This document shows positions 22,581-33,475 of a stretch of DNA of 64,000 nucleotides, one piece after another. Location of the stretch: NCBI GenBank assembly GCA_001599595.1, contig BCHH01000005.1, positions 910,671-974,670 on the forward strand, given 5' to 3'. Position 1 is the first letter of the stretch, and each line of letters opens with the position of its first letter. The notes below the pieces were generated by a model. The model had not been told where the DNA came from. It made no database searches and was given only the letters and a program-made list of their open reading frames with translations. This DNA is from Beverwykella pulmonaria (taxonomy: Eukaryota; Ascomycota; Dothideomycetes; Pleosporales; Melanommataceae). A program made the translations under genes and the position numbers.

Positions 22581-23580
22581 TCATTCCATCTCTCTACTTT
22601 TTGTAACTTCGTCCCCATATCCCTTTCCACCATCTGTGGCTGTCCCTGACACTGTCCCTGCATCCTCTGCGCTTGCACCTCTCCCATAACCTTCCCTGCT
22701 ACACACCCCCAAGTCCTCCCTCAACTTACTCTCCACGAAACCAACCTTCTCCCCGATCCCTTTCGGCAACCTCCCCTTGCACTCGCTCATCACAACCCCA
22801 CACACCCTCACCACCTCCTTCCACATGCCCCTCTCCTCATCGCCCAACTTCGGTATCCCTTTATCTTGTCGAACGCGTTCTAACGCCCCATCATCGTGCC
22901 TTGGATACGGCCTGTTATTGTTTCAAGCTGTTGCGCTGCAGGGGAAACATTTGGAGTTTGTGGGATAGAAGTTGGTAGGGAAGGAGAGGGGAGTAAGAGG
23001 CGGAAAGAAGAGGGCGCCTCGACGCAGAAATGCCCCGCATCCGATCCGGAGAATGAAATTTGTAGCGGAGCGGCGATGGAGTACTTCTCTGGATTCGGTT
23101 GTCCTGGCCCGATCATCAAGCGAGAGAAGGCAGGTAACCCGGAGCCGGTCCCGGCATGGAAGGGCTCGAATGGAGAATCGGCGAGCTGGGCTGCGTGGAT
23201 CTGCGAATATTTTGCTGCTGCCTGACATGCTTCTTTCGTATATGATGCCGGGTTGATGCAGAGGTGCGCCCATGATCGGGCGATGGTCGCGGTCAGCTAC
23301 TTTTGCACGGTGCACACGACGTCGGCGCCGAAGGTCGAATTACATGCGCCTCAGAAACGAAAGGCGAAGGCGATGAGAAAGTCCTGCGCAAGATGCAGAT
23401 GCACGTGGGATATAGAGGTGGGGAGGAACGTGTTGATGTAGTACCCGTAGAAGTACATATATGTTGCCAGGTACTCGTAGGTGACCAGTTGCGCGGTGTT
23501 ATCTAGAAACACGGCCTCAATGCCCAATTTCTTGCAGTATTCTTCTAATTTGACTAGATGTGGGAGAGCAATTGCGAACG
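22581..23580 (-). pseudogene. decayed or mis-modelled gene of unknown family
   Basis: One minus-strand frame runs from about 23580 to 22880 with protein-like composition (VTYEYLATYMYFYGYYINTF, then KEACQAAAKYSQIHAAQLAD). It is broken by TGA near 23354 and TAG near 23298. A shift of frame near 22880 then leads into a further coding-like stretch ending at 22581 (RVRQDKGIPKLGDEERGMWK). An intron from 23404 to 23297 would remove both stops and keep frame, but its donor GTGCAT is weak. No intron long enough explains the shift near 22880. No convincing ATG exon was found upstream. I do not recognise the family. It may be a pseudogene or a gene with unusual splicing. Confidence 0.45.
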
Positions 23581-23842
23581 CCCGCCCTCAAAACGAGAAG
23601 GCGTCATTCCAGTGTGCCCTATTTGGGTTTAGCGGACATCTGTGTCTTGGCACGCTTTGAGTCATCTCCAACAAACATTTCTCAACCCACCTACCAACGA
23701 CTTTTCTTCTCTCCTATCTTTGGATTCAGACCCTTTACCCACCCGTTCGCCGTTGCGCCTCTTTCCACTCGCTTTCCCTGCCACCGCCCCCATCCCCGCC
23801 GGCGCCCGCCCCTGCGTACGTCTAGCCGTCCTACCAACTGCC

Positions 23843-26454
23843 ATGGCCTCCAATCCGGGTAGCCAGGCGAAGCCCACAATCGAGGAGGTAGAAGAGTGGA
23901 ATGAGCACAAGTTGCTTGAGTGGATCCAACAAAATAAACCGACATTGCTCGATAGTGACCGAGCTGAGCAATTCAAAAAAGCAACCATCACAGGGAGCGT
24001 TTTCTTGACACTCGCTGGTGAAGTGGAGACCTTCAAAAAAGAATGCAATCTGCCTTTTGGGCCTAGCAAAGGACTCGCAGACCTAGCAAGGGAGCTTGCA
24101 GGAAAGGAGATCCCCAGTATGGTACAGAAACTGAAGGAGCAAGATATCTGCCCTGGTAAGTCCACCAACCACGCACCTTTTTGTTCTCTTTACACTAATT
24201 TACATTATGGCGACAGAGCTCACCGCAGACTCTAAGACGAGAAAGAGAAAGAGTCTATCTCCTACCAATGTACCGCCTTCGCCAAAGAGAACTCGATCTA
24301 ATTGTAGTAGTCTGGTAATTAACGGTGAACTGGAGCACTTCCAATCCGGAGGAAATTTGAATTTTTCCACACTTCTACAGACAGAGGGCCAGGCTTACTT
24401 TGATCGTACTAGCTATATCTCCCAGTTGGACAAAATGCACCCTCACATCCTTTTCTGCCGTCCACGTCGGTTCGGCAAATCACTAACTATAAGTATGCTG
24501 AATCACTTCCACGGTCTTCAGTATGCAGGTGATCATCAATCACTGTACGAGGTATGCAGCAGTCTCGTTTATTACCATGACATGAGAGCTTACTTGTCTT
24601 TTAATTACTGTAGTATCTTGATGTGCAGAAAGATATCAATGCAGGAAAAGTGAAGCCTGGACAGTACTTCGTCTTGAACTTCGATTTTTCCACAATAAAC
24701 CCTATGCTAGACCTTACTGGGGCGAATACAGAACTCATTAAGTGTTTGAACGATTCCATCACGACGTTCTACGAAGAATATGCTGAGTACTTGGACAACA
24801 CCTATGCTGATCTACGTCAAAATATTGACAATGAAAGTCCCAACAACAGTCTCAAGCAGTGTATTAAGTTAGTTCAAGCTGCGATTAAGCGTAACAGGCA
24901 ACTTGTTGGTATTAAAGGGGTGTACATACTTGTTGATGAGTATGATGCTTTTCCCAATAACTACCTTAACCTGCCTACAGATTCTACCATTGCTTGGGAT
25001 AATACACAAGTTGGCCGGACTTTCAGATCTTTCTGGAGTACAATAAAGGCATTGTCAGCAAAGCACTCCACAAAAATTTTCATCACTGGTATCTCACCAC
25101 TCTCTCTATCCAGCTTCACTAGCGGGTTCAATATAGCGGCAAATCTGTCATTCAATAAGGCCCTAGCCAAGCTTTGTGGTTTGACATCTTCAGACTTAGA
25201 AGAGGCCTTAACTTACATCGACAAAGTCCCCGACGCCCACACGGGTTCTCTTTCAGAAATGACTGAATATTTCAACGGATATCACTTCTGTCAAAATAAA
25301 TCGGTTGACAGAGTTTACAACACAGAGACGTGTTTGGCATACCTTCAGCGTTGTATCGAGGGAGATGAACCAGAAACTAAAGACCCTGAAAACTCTGAAG
25401 TATCTCAATCGTCTCTTAGGATGTTTGCTTCTTCAGCGCCAGTGATAAGAGACTTCGAAAAGGGACTAGTATGTGACAAAGGAGACTTTATACCTATCCC
25501 GTACGAACATTTCAGGCTTGGATTTACGCTTGAAGACTTGGTATGTTAATATCTAAGCTTCTGTTCCTATGTGCGTTAACGTAAATCTTGTCTAGAATGA
25601 GACTAAAGATCATTCTTCGTGGCGTTCACTAATGGTTTACTTTGGCGGTCTTACATTTCACCCAGAAAAGCCGACGACGCACCTCAAGATTCCGAATATG
25701 GTTGCTGCAGATCGAATCGCTCGCGCGGTTCTCGAAAAATATGATATGCATGACTCTCTTGCGGGAGCACTTGAATGTCTCATCGCCGAGGGAGATATTA
25801 AGAGAACACTAGGCTGTTATCGAGAAGTGATGACGCAACGAGACATCCACTTAAAGGATCTTCGGGACACGACTGAAGCAAACCACCGAGATTCCTTCTA
25901 CTTCTGTCTGTTGCGAAACCATCGTCTTGTTCCAAAAATAGAATTCCCAGTAACAAAAGTAAGCTGTTACTTGCTATTAGCTAGAAGATATCTAACGTCT
26001 TGTGTAGCCAGACGGAACAAACGGTTTAGTTGACCTTGTCATCAAGGTTCCTGGATGGTTGATTGTGACTGAATGGAAGTTTTACCGAGTACAATACCTG
26101 GGCATATATGACAAGAAGAATTATCCTACCATGGCAGACGCCGTGCGCGACATGGGACTCTCCGAAATCCTTCAACTTGGGTTTAAGAAAAATGACCAAA
26201 TTAAAATTGGGAACGAGCCCCGCAGTAATCATAATATTCGGTCATGGGTTATGAACCATGAAGCCCCGCAGCTAAGAAATTACGTCATGAGCAATAAGGT
26301 GCAGGAGATGATAAAGAAAGATAAGCTTGGGCTGCAGGCACATTTTGTTATTATTGTCGGATCTCGCCATATCCTGTTGTGGGATATGAATGAGGAAGGA
26401 GAGTTGGCCGAAGAACCTCATCTCGTAGAGGCGCCAAGAAGATTGAAAAGGTAG
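23843..26454 (+). CDS. AAA-ATPase-like / PD-(D/E)XK nuclease-like protein (PF09820-PF08011 type)
   Basis: Five exons (23843-24155, 24217-24551, 24614-25540, 25596-25958, 26008-26454) give 794 aa, all splices in frame. The N-terminal ~90 residues look like a small helical SAM-like domain (WNEHKLLEWIQQNKPTLLDS). A basic linker with KTRKRK and SPKRTR could be a nuclear signal. The ATPase-like domain starts near residue 135, has a degenerate P-loop CRPRRFGKSL (~187-196) and a Walker B VYILVDEYDAF (~319). The C-terminal domain has the nuclease-like pattern GLVDLVIK then VTEWKFYR (Asp ~655, Glu-x-Lys ~668). This architecture is common in Bacteroidetes and in some fungi, often in expanded selfish-like families. 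Start chosen at 23843 as the first ATG before the folded domain. Base composition is AT-richer than the upstream genes. Confidence 0.82.
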
Positions 26455-27011
26455 AATGGCCAAGAGTGTCACTCTTAGTTTTTGATGGCAGGAAGGCGAC
26501 AGTATAAGGAGGTTGTTACTTTGCGCCTATGCTCGGGTTCAGTTTCGACCCCTGCCCAAGGTACATCACATTGGAGACTTCGATTCGGGTAGGTTCAGGG
26601 TGGTTTAGTGGCAAGTCAGCGTCAGAAAACGGCGTCACAGTCCTCCAAAACCAGCAGCCAAAACGCCGTCTGATTGTTTAAGGAGGTTACATAATAGAAA
26701 TTTGTAACTCTGTCCACTTCTGTATATACAAGCTAGACTTCCCCGTCGGCTGTCTGCTACGTTAGCTGATCCGGGCATAGCTGCGGAGAAATCGTGGCTG
26801 AAACCGAGTAGGAATCAATCAATAAATTAACTACAGCGACACGCTCGGTGCAGACTAGGAGCGGAGCCACGGCGTCACAGCTGTTACTGTTTGATGAACT
26901 TCTAAGCGCATAGCGGTGGACGCGTGTCCATCTCTCCCGAACGAGAGGAAGAGAGATGTGTAATATGTGGGTAATGGTCAAAAAAACTGGTCCACAGTCC
27001 TCTGTAACTGA
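26455..27011. other. gene-poor AT-rich stretch
   Basis: No gene called. It could contain the last exon of the small secreted-like ORF on the minus strand (see 27012-27209). Confidence 0.4.
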
Positions 27012-27209
27012 TCATGTACTCTGTCTTATAGCGCAGACATCCTTGATGCAGTTATTAGCGACTTCTGCAAGAATTCCCGCGTTCAGAGTGTACATCTCGG
27101 TACTGTTGTTCCCAAGGTTATGCTTGGGGTCGCAAGTAACAGTCGCAAATGCCCCCAAGGCCCTAAGGCTAAGAACAGCCCCAAGAGCGGGGAGCAAATT
27201 GGGCCTCAT
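27012..27209 (-). CDS. possible small secreted protein, signal peptide-bearing
   Basis: A minus-strand ATG at 27209 opens a 65-residue frame. Its start MRPNLLPALGAVLSLRALGA looks like a signal peptide with an AFA cleavage motif. The mature part has three cysteines (TCD, NCI, VCA) and an N-glycosylation motif NNST. A splice out of the end of this frame (GTACAT near 27018) could add a short tail with a fourth cysteine, but the acceptor is weak. Nothing similar is recognised. It is gene-like mainly because of the signal sequence, in an accessory region, and could be chance. Confidence 0.35.
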   Translation of the reverse strand: MRPNLLPALGAVLSLRALGAFATVTCDPKHNLGNNSTEMYTLNAGILAEVANNCIKDVCAIRQST

Positions 27210-27445
27210 TGCGTGAAAAGAAAGTTGCTGAGCGAATGTAAAGGTTTGGTAAAATGAACAACTGGATAAAAAATGTGTCTGTATCAAACAGAAAGGTGAG
27301 AAACGAATGGTTAAATGAAAGACTAATATGCTAGAAGAAGAAAGAATTCCCTCCTAGTATTTATACCCAAGTTCCTATATGTGCATCTACTCTTGAATGC
27401 TAAACATCCGCAATAAGTTCGTGCGTCTGTAAGGTCTCGTCAGTT

Positions 27446-27790
27446 ACGCCGCCGGACTATACGTTCGTTCGACAACGTTCAGCCATGTTTCATTGATCTC
27501 GCCCAAAGGCAACAGATGCCAGTAGAGCATATCTCCAGATCAGTGGAGCAGTTTCAGACAATACACGATTTTGTTGGCTGGGTATACCAGGTATCGGGAG
27601 CCTGCGCCGCCGGACTCTACGTCCGTTGGTCTACGCCCCCGGGTTTCCTTGACTGTGGCTAATAAAGCGCTGCACATTATGCCTCCAGATCCTTTGATAC
27701 CGCATAGTTTTGTTGGTTGTGCGTAGCTATGCTATCCGGAGACTGTGCCTCCGGACTACTGGTATACGCACCGCGACAACGCCCCAAGGA
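27446..27790 (+). repeat. degenerate tandem repeat, period about 150 bp
   Basis: Three landmarks recur in order. GCCGCCGGACT or GCCTCCGGACT occurs near 27449, 27607 and 27747. CTCCAGATC or its variant occurs near 27531 and 27682. TTTTGTTGG occurs near 27570 and 27709. Spacing is 140-158 bp, so this is a decayed tandem array of at least two and a half units. No coding frame crosses it. Confidence 0.6.
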
Positions 27791-28177
27791 ACTGCTGCTC
27801 TTGAGCTAGCCATGTGCGAACCGCTCACATCATACCAGGGGTATGACTTCGCAACGTCACACCCAGAAGCGAAAGTGTTTAGCCCTCTCGCTCGATGCTT
27901 CAGTCATAGGGAAACAATGAGACGAATGCCTCAAGGGTTACTTAGGGAAATCTTTCCAGTCCACCCCACGTACGCCGCCAGAAATCCATCCAGCCAATGA
28001 TCTGAGCGTAACTTAGCGCTTGGCGAATGCTTGTGTAAGCTAGATTAGGCTGCGACTTGTGGCCCCCAAAGGTGCAACTGTGCCACTCAAGCATTTGACT
28101 AGAAGTTCCGGGGATATAAAGGTTCGCTATGCCATCTTGGCTTTCCTTCTCCCCTCCGATAACTTCCCGCTTGGAAC
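27791..28177. other. intergenic region, no gene recognised
   Basis: Between the degenerate repeat and the 2EXR-like gene. One short frame to 28000 has no domain character. The last ~80 bp, with a CT-rich tract, may be the promoter of the downstream gene. Confidence 0.4.
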
Positions 28178-29493
28178 ATGTCAGCGACTACATTTACACA
28201 ATTGTCGCGAGAGCTGCGGGATATGATATGGTCAGCGGCCGCTCCTGTTCAATATCAGCAGGTGAGTAACCATTTCTGCTTATCCGCTGCTGTTTTTTGT
28301 ATCAGAACACCCGTTGATTGTATTGCAGTAAGCCAAACCCACCGGCTTTGAAGCTGGCTCACCTTGATCCTTCATTCTGTGCTTAGATTGTCTATGAACT
28401 TTAGCATCGCTCATGGCCAGCCAATATCCTGCATATCCCCGTGCGCCGAGCGCTTGCGACAGGCATTCGTTGGCTACGAGAACTTGCCATATGATACAGA
28501 AAAGCAGCCTCTTAGAGTGTACGTCCATGATTCCCACAATAGGGACAAGCTACGCCTTGGTGTAAACGAGTTCCAGACACTAGTCAATTGTCTCCCGATG
28601 GCAACTGTCTGTTCTGAGGCGCGCTCTCAAGCTGCTAAATTCTGCAAAGCTCAAATAGGGCTCGCGAATTTGTTCTACGTCATTGACGCACCTGGCGAGC
28701 CAAGCAATATTGGAGATGAAATCTTAGAACCTATCTTTATGCAGCAGACGACAGTTATGATTACTAATGCAAAAGACAAGAAAGATGGACCTAAGGGATT
28801 TGACTCTGCAGAGCATCTGGTCAATGTAGTTAATCGCGTCTTTAGCAACTGTGTTAAGCGTATTATCTTGAGCTCTTGGTTCAGAAACTTTCATACTCTG
28901 GAAGAAATCTATTGGCCGCATACTACACAAATACTAAAACTAAAAGACATGTAGGTGTCCAGCATTAATTCACCTGTTTGCACACTAACATGCGCATAGA
29001 AGAACCCGCTTCAAGGGTAATCAAGGCCATAATCAACCTGCTGTTTTTATGACGCCAGAACAGACCGCGTACCAAACAGATAAATTCATGGACCCAACAA
29101 AAGGGTACGACTTGGACCGTGTCGCGCAGCATCTCCTAAAGTTTCGTGAGATTTTCGATGCTTCTACGCAAAAGTTACCGCGGCTACAGAGCATTGAGCT
29201 AGAATTGCACACCTACTGCTGGGACGATGTGTTATTGACGCGCATCAAGGCAACAAACAAGAATGGTGTTCTGTGGGTCGATTGGGGCGATGTACAGCTT
29301 GGATTTTACCATCGATTTGACGGGTTCGACGGATTCATACCTGAATACGATAACTGAAGAAGGACAGTGTTATATTGTTGGTGTAAATTTACTGGAACTA
29401 GCGGAATTTCCTAAGAAAATCAAAGTTAGAAGCCCGATACCCGCGCAATACCGTCCGTTCTTGCCAGCTATGGATACCATTCCTTCTTGTTAA
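28178..29493 (+). pseudogene. 2EXR-like (F-box-like) fungal gene with frameshifts
   Basis: The opening MSATTFTQLSRELRDMIWS from 28178 is a classic 2EXR N-terminus, followed by a good donor GTGAGT at 28262. The body continues in an open frame from about 28352 to 28948 (TVCSEARSQAAKFCKA is the family's second hallmark). A clean intron (28949-28999) then leads to an exon ending at 29357. Two joins fail. No canonical splice links exon 1 (phase 0) to the body, where every acceptor needs two leading bases. The C-terminal sequence EEGQCYIVGVNLLELAEF also lies in another frame, overlapping and extending to 29493. The simplest reading is a recently inactivated gene with one-base indels, or an assembly error. 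Confidence 0.6.
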
Positions 29494-30244
29494 GAATGCG
29501 ACAGCTCGCTATAGCCTCTTATCAATCAGTTTAAAAGTGACAAATAGAAAGTACATGTACCACATATCGACAGCTACAGAAGGACTACTATCATTGAAAG
29601 CAACAGAATCTAGAAGACCTGCACCCTGAAAGCCCATCACCAAAACAACCATCCTCTTAGAGCAATTATCTCCTCGCAACCTTAGTCCTCTAAGCTCTAT
29701 GCTTCAAAGCATTTAGCCATGCGCGCAATTACTATCGCCTCAACGTCCCTTATCACCATTAGTCTTCTACAGTATCGCGCTTCTTTTCGTCCTTCTCGTC
29801 CTCTCAGCCACCCACTACAACTCTTGATACATTCTCTACAGGTGTTAGTCTAAATAACAATGGTATTAGCCTAGATGATGGTAGTATTAGCCTTGAGGAC
29901 CTAGAGGATGCTAAACGTAATGCATACACTATGCCTCTACATTAACTAGAATTAAACCTTAACAACCTAAGCTATCTCTAGAATCAGCCCCCCAGATCCA
30001 ATAGTGTTGTGACGTAACAGGTAGGGCTGAGTTCATCCTAGGTGTTGGAGGGTGAGAGGGGTGAATACAAGGTAGATGTTGAAGCAGAGTTTAAGGCGCA
30101 ATGGTAAGGCCGAAGACGATAGAGATCAGTCGGTGAGGAGAGGGCAAGTGGAAGTTTCGAAACATGACATAAACTCAAGTATGGTACAGAACAGACTGGT
30201 TCTCATACGGGGGCATGTCGACTTTCCCCTAATCTTGCATTAGA
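29494..30244. other. AT-rich gene-poor stretch with a short internal repeat
   Basis: At 29841-29925 the plus strand reads as a short repeated peptide pattern (GVSLNNNGISLDDGSISLED) before a stop. This may be a relic of a repeat-containing or transposon gene. Nothing else is recognised. Confidence 0.35.
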
Positions 30245-33015
30245 CTATTTACCAGGTCCGGCACCGCCGCCATGCTTCACTAAATCCTCTTTCTTTACTA
30301 TCTCCACTTTTCTACTCAGCAAGGACCTCAGCTCCGGACTAATGACCCTCGTTTCTTCCTCACTCCTTACTTGCTTTCCTTTATCTACCCCGGAAGCTGC
30401 GGCCTGGGACCGTGATCCCGAGGGTCCAGGCGATGTGGGGGGCGAAGCTATTGACTTGCGTTGTCTAGCTTGTGGGGTAGAGGGGAAGTTATCTTTCTTG
30501 TCGATGGTTTCCACAGTCCGTTGGAAGCGTTGAAACAGTGACTCGGCACGGATGAGCGTTGATTCGAGGTCCATTGTTCCTGAGAGTTCATTCACTGGAA
30601 GCGTGTTAGTGAGGTGTATGCTTGATTAGGGTACAGAATATATCGGCGAACAAAGAAAGAGGGTGAATGCGCATACCGTATTTCAGTACCTCATCGAAGT
30701 GCTTCAGATGGGCCATGATGACGTCCCGATGCTTCTCTAGTATAGCCAGGGCAAAGAAAATGTGAAAGTTGCTGCTAAGGTGGTCGGTCCAGAATGATTC
30801 CCAGAGTCTGAGTACATCTACCCATTCGAACTCTCGCTTGAACCATACCAACAACATACGGAAAAAGAAGAAGAAGTTTGTCGAGTCGGCAGACTGGAGA
30901 TGGAGATATAGTTTCGGATCCATGAGTTGCACGAGATGGTCAAGTGTGAGGAGTTGCTGGCGCATACCTGATTGGTCCCGAAGGAAGTTTCTCTCCTATT
31001 TCTGTCATTAGCATGCGCTTCAATAAGCAACCCTGAAGTTCCAGAATAGCCGCTGTAGAGGCCATCTGAAAGAGAGAACGTACCATTCGGTCCATGAACG
31101 TGACAAAAGCCCAGAATGCAACAGCATCGTCCTGCATGACAGCATAGATAGGTGCCAGCAGATCGCTCATACCCTGAACATAGCCGAGATCCTTGTTGTA
31201 TTCGTTATAAGTCAATAGCATATCCTTCATCTGTTCGAGGTGAACGTTGGTCCCGACGTCTGCAAAGGGCGAGTCTGGGTCAGGGTGAGGGATGTCTTCG
31301 CCCATGAATATGGGAATTGTTCGATCTGTTCGGTGCACATCCTTCTCTATTGCACGAACCCCATAGAATGGGGAAAAGTCAGTTGGGCATATCCCAGCGT
31401 CGCATGGCAGTGATGACACATACCTATTCTATTCTTTTGTTCTTTCCACCACTCTTCCTCCTCAAGCGTCTGGTGGCCTTCAACCATCCGTTCCCACCAA
31501 GCGCCTTTAAGTCTGATGTACTCGTCTCGTCGGCTGTTCAGGTTTGCGCGGCGGTCTTCGTCCGAGCTGTCCCAGTCATAAACTCCGAGAAGGAAGAGCC
31601 ACGCCTCCTTTCGGACCCCGTCATCTGGGTGAAGGCCGCCATGAAATATGCGATCTTTGACTTCATCGGGCGTGAGTTGTAGGCGACCGGTGCTGTCGAA
31701 GAAGCCTTGCCACTCCTTCAAGGTCACGGGCTTTCTCTTATCGCTCATCGATAACTTTGCCACTTCCATGTCCAGGATCTCGAACTCTCCGACATCGCTA
31801 TGTTCCATGGCCAAGACATCCTTTGCTGTCCATATCCTCTGGTTCCGGTCTCGTTCGCTCTGCTCCGCGATGCCCATCGCCCACCTGGCAAGATACAGCC
31901 TAGCGCTGTCGAACTCGTCTTGCAATGTCTGCACTTCTGGGTTCTTCATCAACCGCCGAACCTGAGGGGGAATGTTGGGGTTGTCTGCGACAGCTTGTGC
32001 GGTTCTCCTGGTAAATGTCGTAACTTGGCTGAGCTTCTCGAGGAAATTCCACCTTGCCTCCTTGAACGCTTTCGTCACCGGGTCCATCCCTCCATCTCTC
32101 TTGGCGGGAGTCGATGACGATGCCTCGCCGTGTCTCCCGCCATCAGTGCTATTCCTGGCCGATTTCGACCCTGGCGCGTCTTTTCCAAACGCTCGACTGT
32201 CTTCTTCAGTTGGTTCAATAAGATAGACACTGGTATCATGTCCCGATCGCTCGACCGTAACATATCTCTTCAGCCATCGCAGAACCTCGTCGCCACCCCA
32301 GAACATGCCACCTCCGTCTCCAAAGGGATCGAAGCTCTCCCGCGCGAGTTTCTTCCGCTGCATAATCGTAGACTGACATTCGCTATCGTGGAAAAATAGG
32401 GCCGGAAAGCTATCTCCGGCGCGCGTGTTGACCACCACACTCCCAAACCACCATCCTATGCTCGGCGGTCGCACCAATAGGGAATATATCTCGCTGACGG
32501 GAACGGCGAAGGCATACGTGCCGGCGGAAGCGCCATGCGTGGTGGTGGAAGGTGGCGGAGGAACGAGGTAGGACTGTTTTGGAGGAGACGAAGAGTCGGA
32601 GAGGTCAACCTTGACGTACGTGTCGTAGGCGTCCCCTAGGGAGGATTCGGGCATCCAGGCGAGGAGGAGGTTGGGCGCATGTATGCTTTTGCTGGAGGAC
32701 GCGGTGGTAGGTCGCGCATCGTTGGGTGCAGGAGGAGACTTCTGCTGTACTAGGGCAATAAATCCGGCGATATTGTCTTTCGCAGAAGGCGTCGGATGGA
32801 CGTAGACCTGTGTGGGTGGACTGATCAGTCTTTTGTAGCCACCATCTGTGGGAGACGGCACGCCAACCTACCTTGCTCTTGGTGTACAGTAATTTCACGC
32901 CCCTACCACTGCTCGTGTGGCGGATCGTGTTGTATTCGCCTTCCTCATCGTCGCTGAGGTCGTAGAAGGACGCTGACGGCGACGGGGGGCTGTTTGTAGA
33001 TGCCGGAGACGCCAT
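30245..33015 (-). CDS. Gyp7-like TBC domain Rab GTPase-activating protein
   Basis: GAP for Rab GTPases of the Ypt7/vacuolar traffic type. Five exons (33015-32872, 32807-31424, 31346-31084, 30995-30677, 30594-30245) give 819 aa in one frame. The N-terminal ~200 residues form the Rab-binding DUF3548-like region, beginning GVKLLYTKSKVYVHPTPS across the first splice. The TBC domain covers about 465-740. It contains the arginine finger motif RIEKDVHRTDR (residues ~508-518) and the glutamine finger GYVQGMSDLL (~565). The later splices rebuild MDRMERNFLRDQSGMRQQLL and LKYVNELSGTMDLEST. The tail is Ser/Pro-rich and Lys-rich. The 33015 ATG is used; the codon upstream in the same frame is TTG. Confidence 0.92.
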
Positions 33016-33475
33016 GCGGGGCAAGGCAGCCGCGGGAGGGGAGACTGCAGTTATCAGAGGTAGGAGAGTAGACTGTATCGTTCGATAAGAAAGACGATTG
33101 CGGACTTGATCGTAAAGACGTAGAGGAGGGGTGCAATTGAGGGAGCTGCGTCGTGAGAGGGAGAGTCGTGGTTGTGGCGGGAGAGCTTTGCTTTCTAGTC
33201 ATCCCTCGTTCGCAGATGACGTCCGCACGGTGGCGGGGGCTTGCAGGGGACCATGCGTCTCCACGAGCCACGCCAGAAACAAATCATCAATGGGACAAGT
33301 GCATCTGGTGTTCAAATGGCACGCTTGAATTCCTATGCTGTACTAAAGTGCACGCCCTCCAAGACTTGATATAGTCATACGCCGTGCGCCAGGCTGCCAT
33401 GAAGTTGTGAACCATGCTTGCAACCCGCAAAAGCCAGCGCCGAAGAACGCCAATGTTGTATGAGAAAGACCAGCC
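33016..33475. other. intergenic region, no gene recognised
   Basis: This lies between the 5' end of the TBC gene and the 3' end of the Mso1-like gene, both on the minus strand. Nothing else was seen. Confidence 0.5.
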
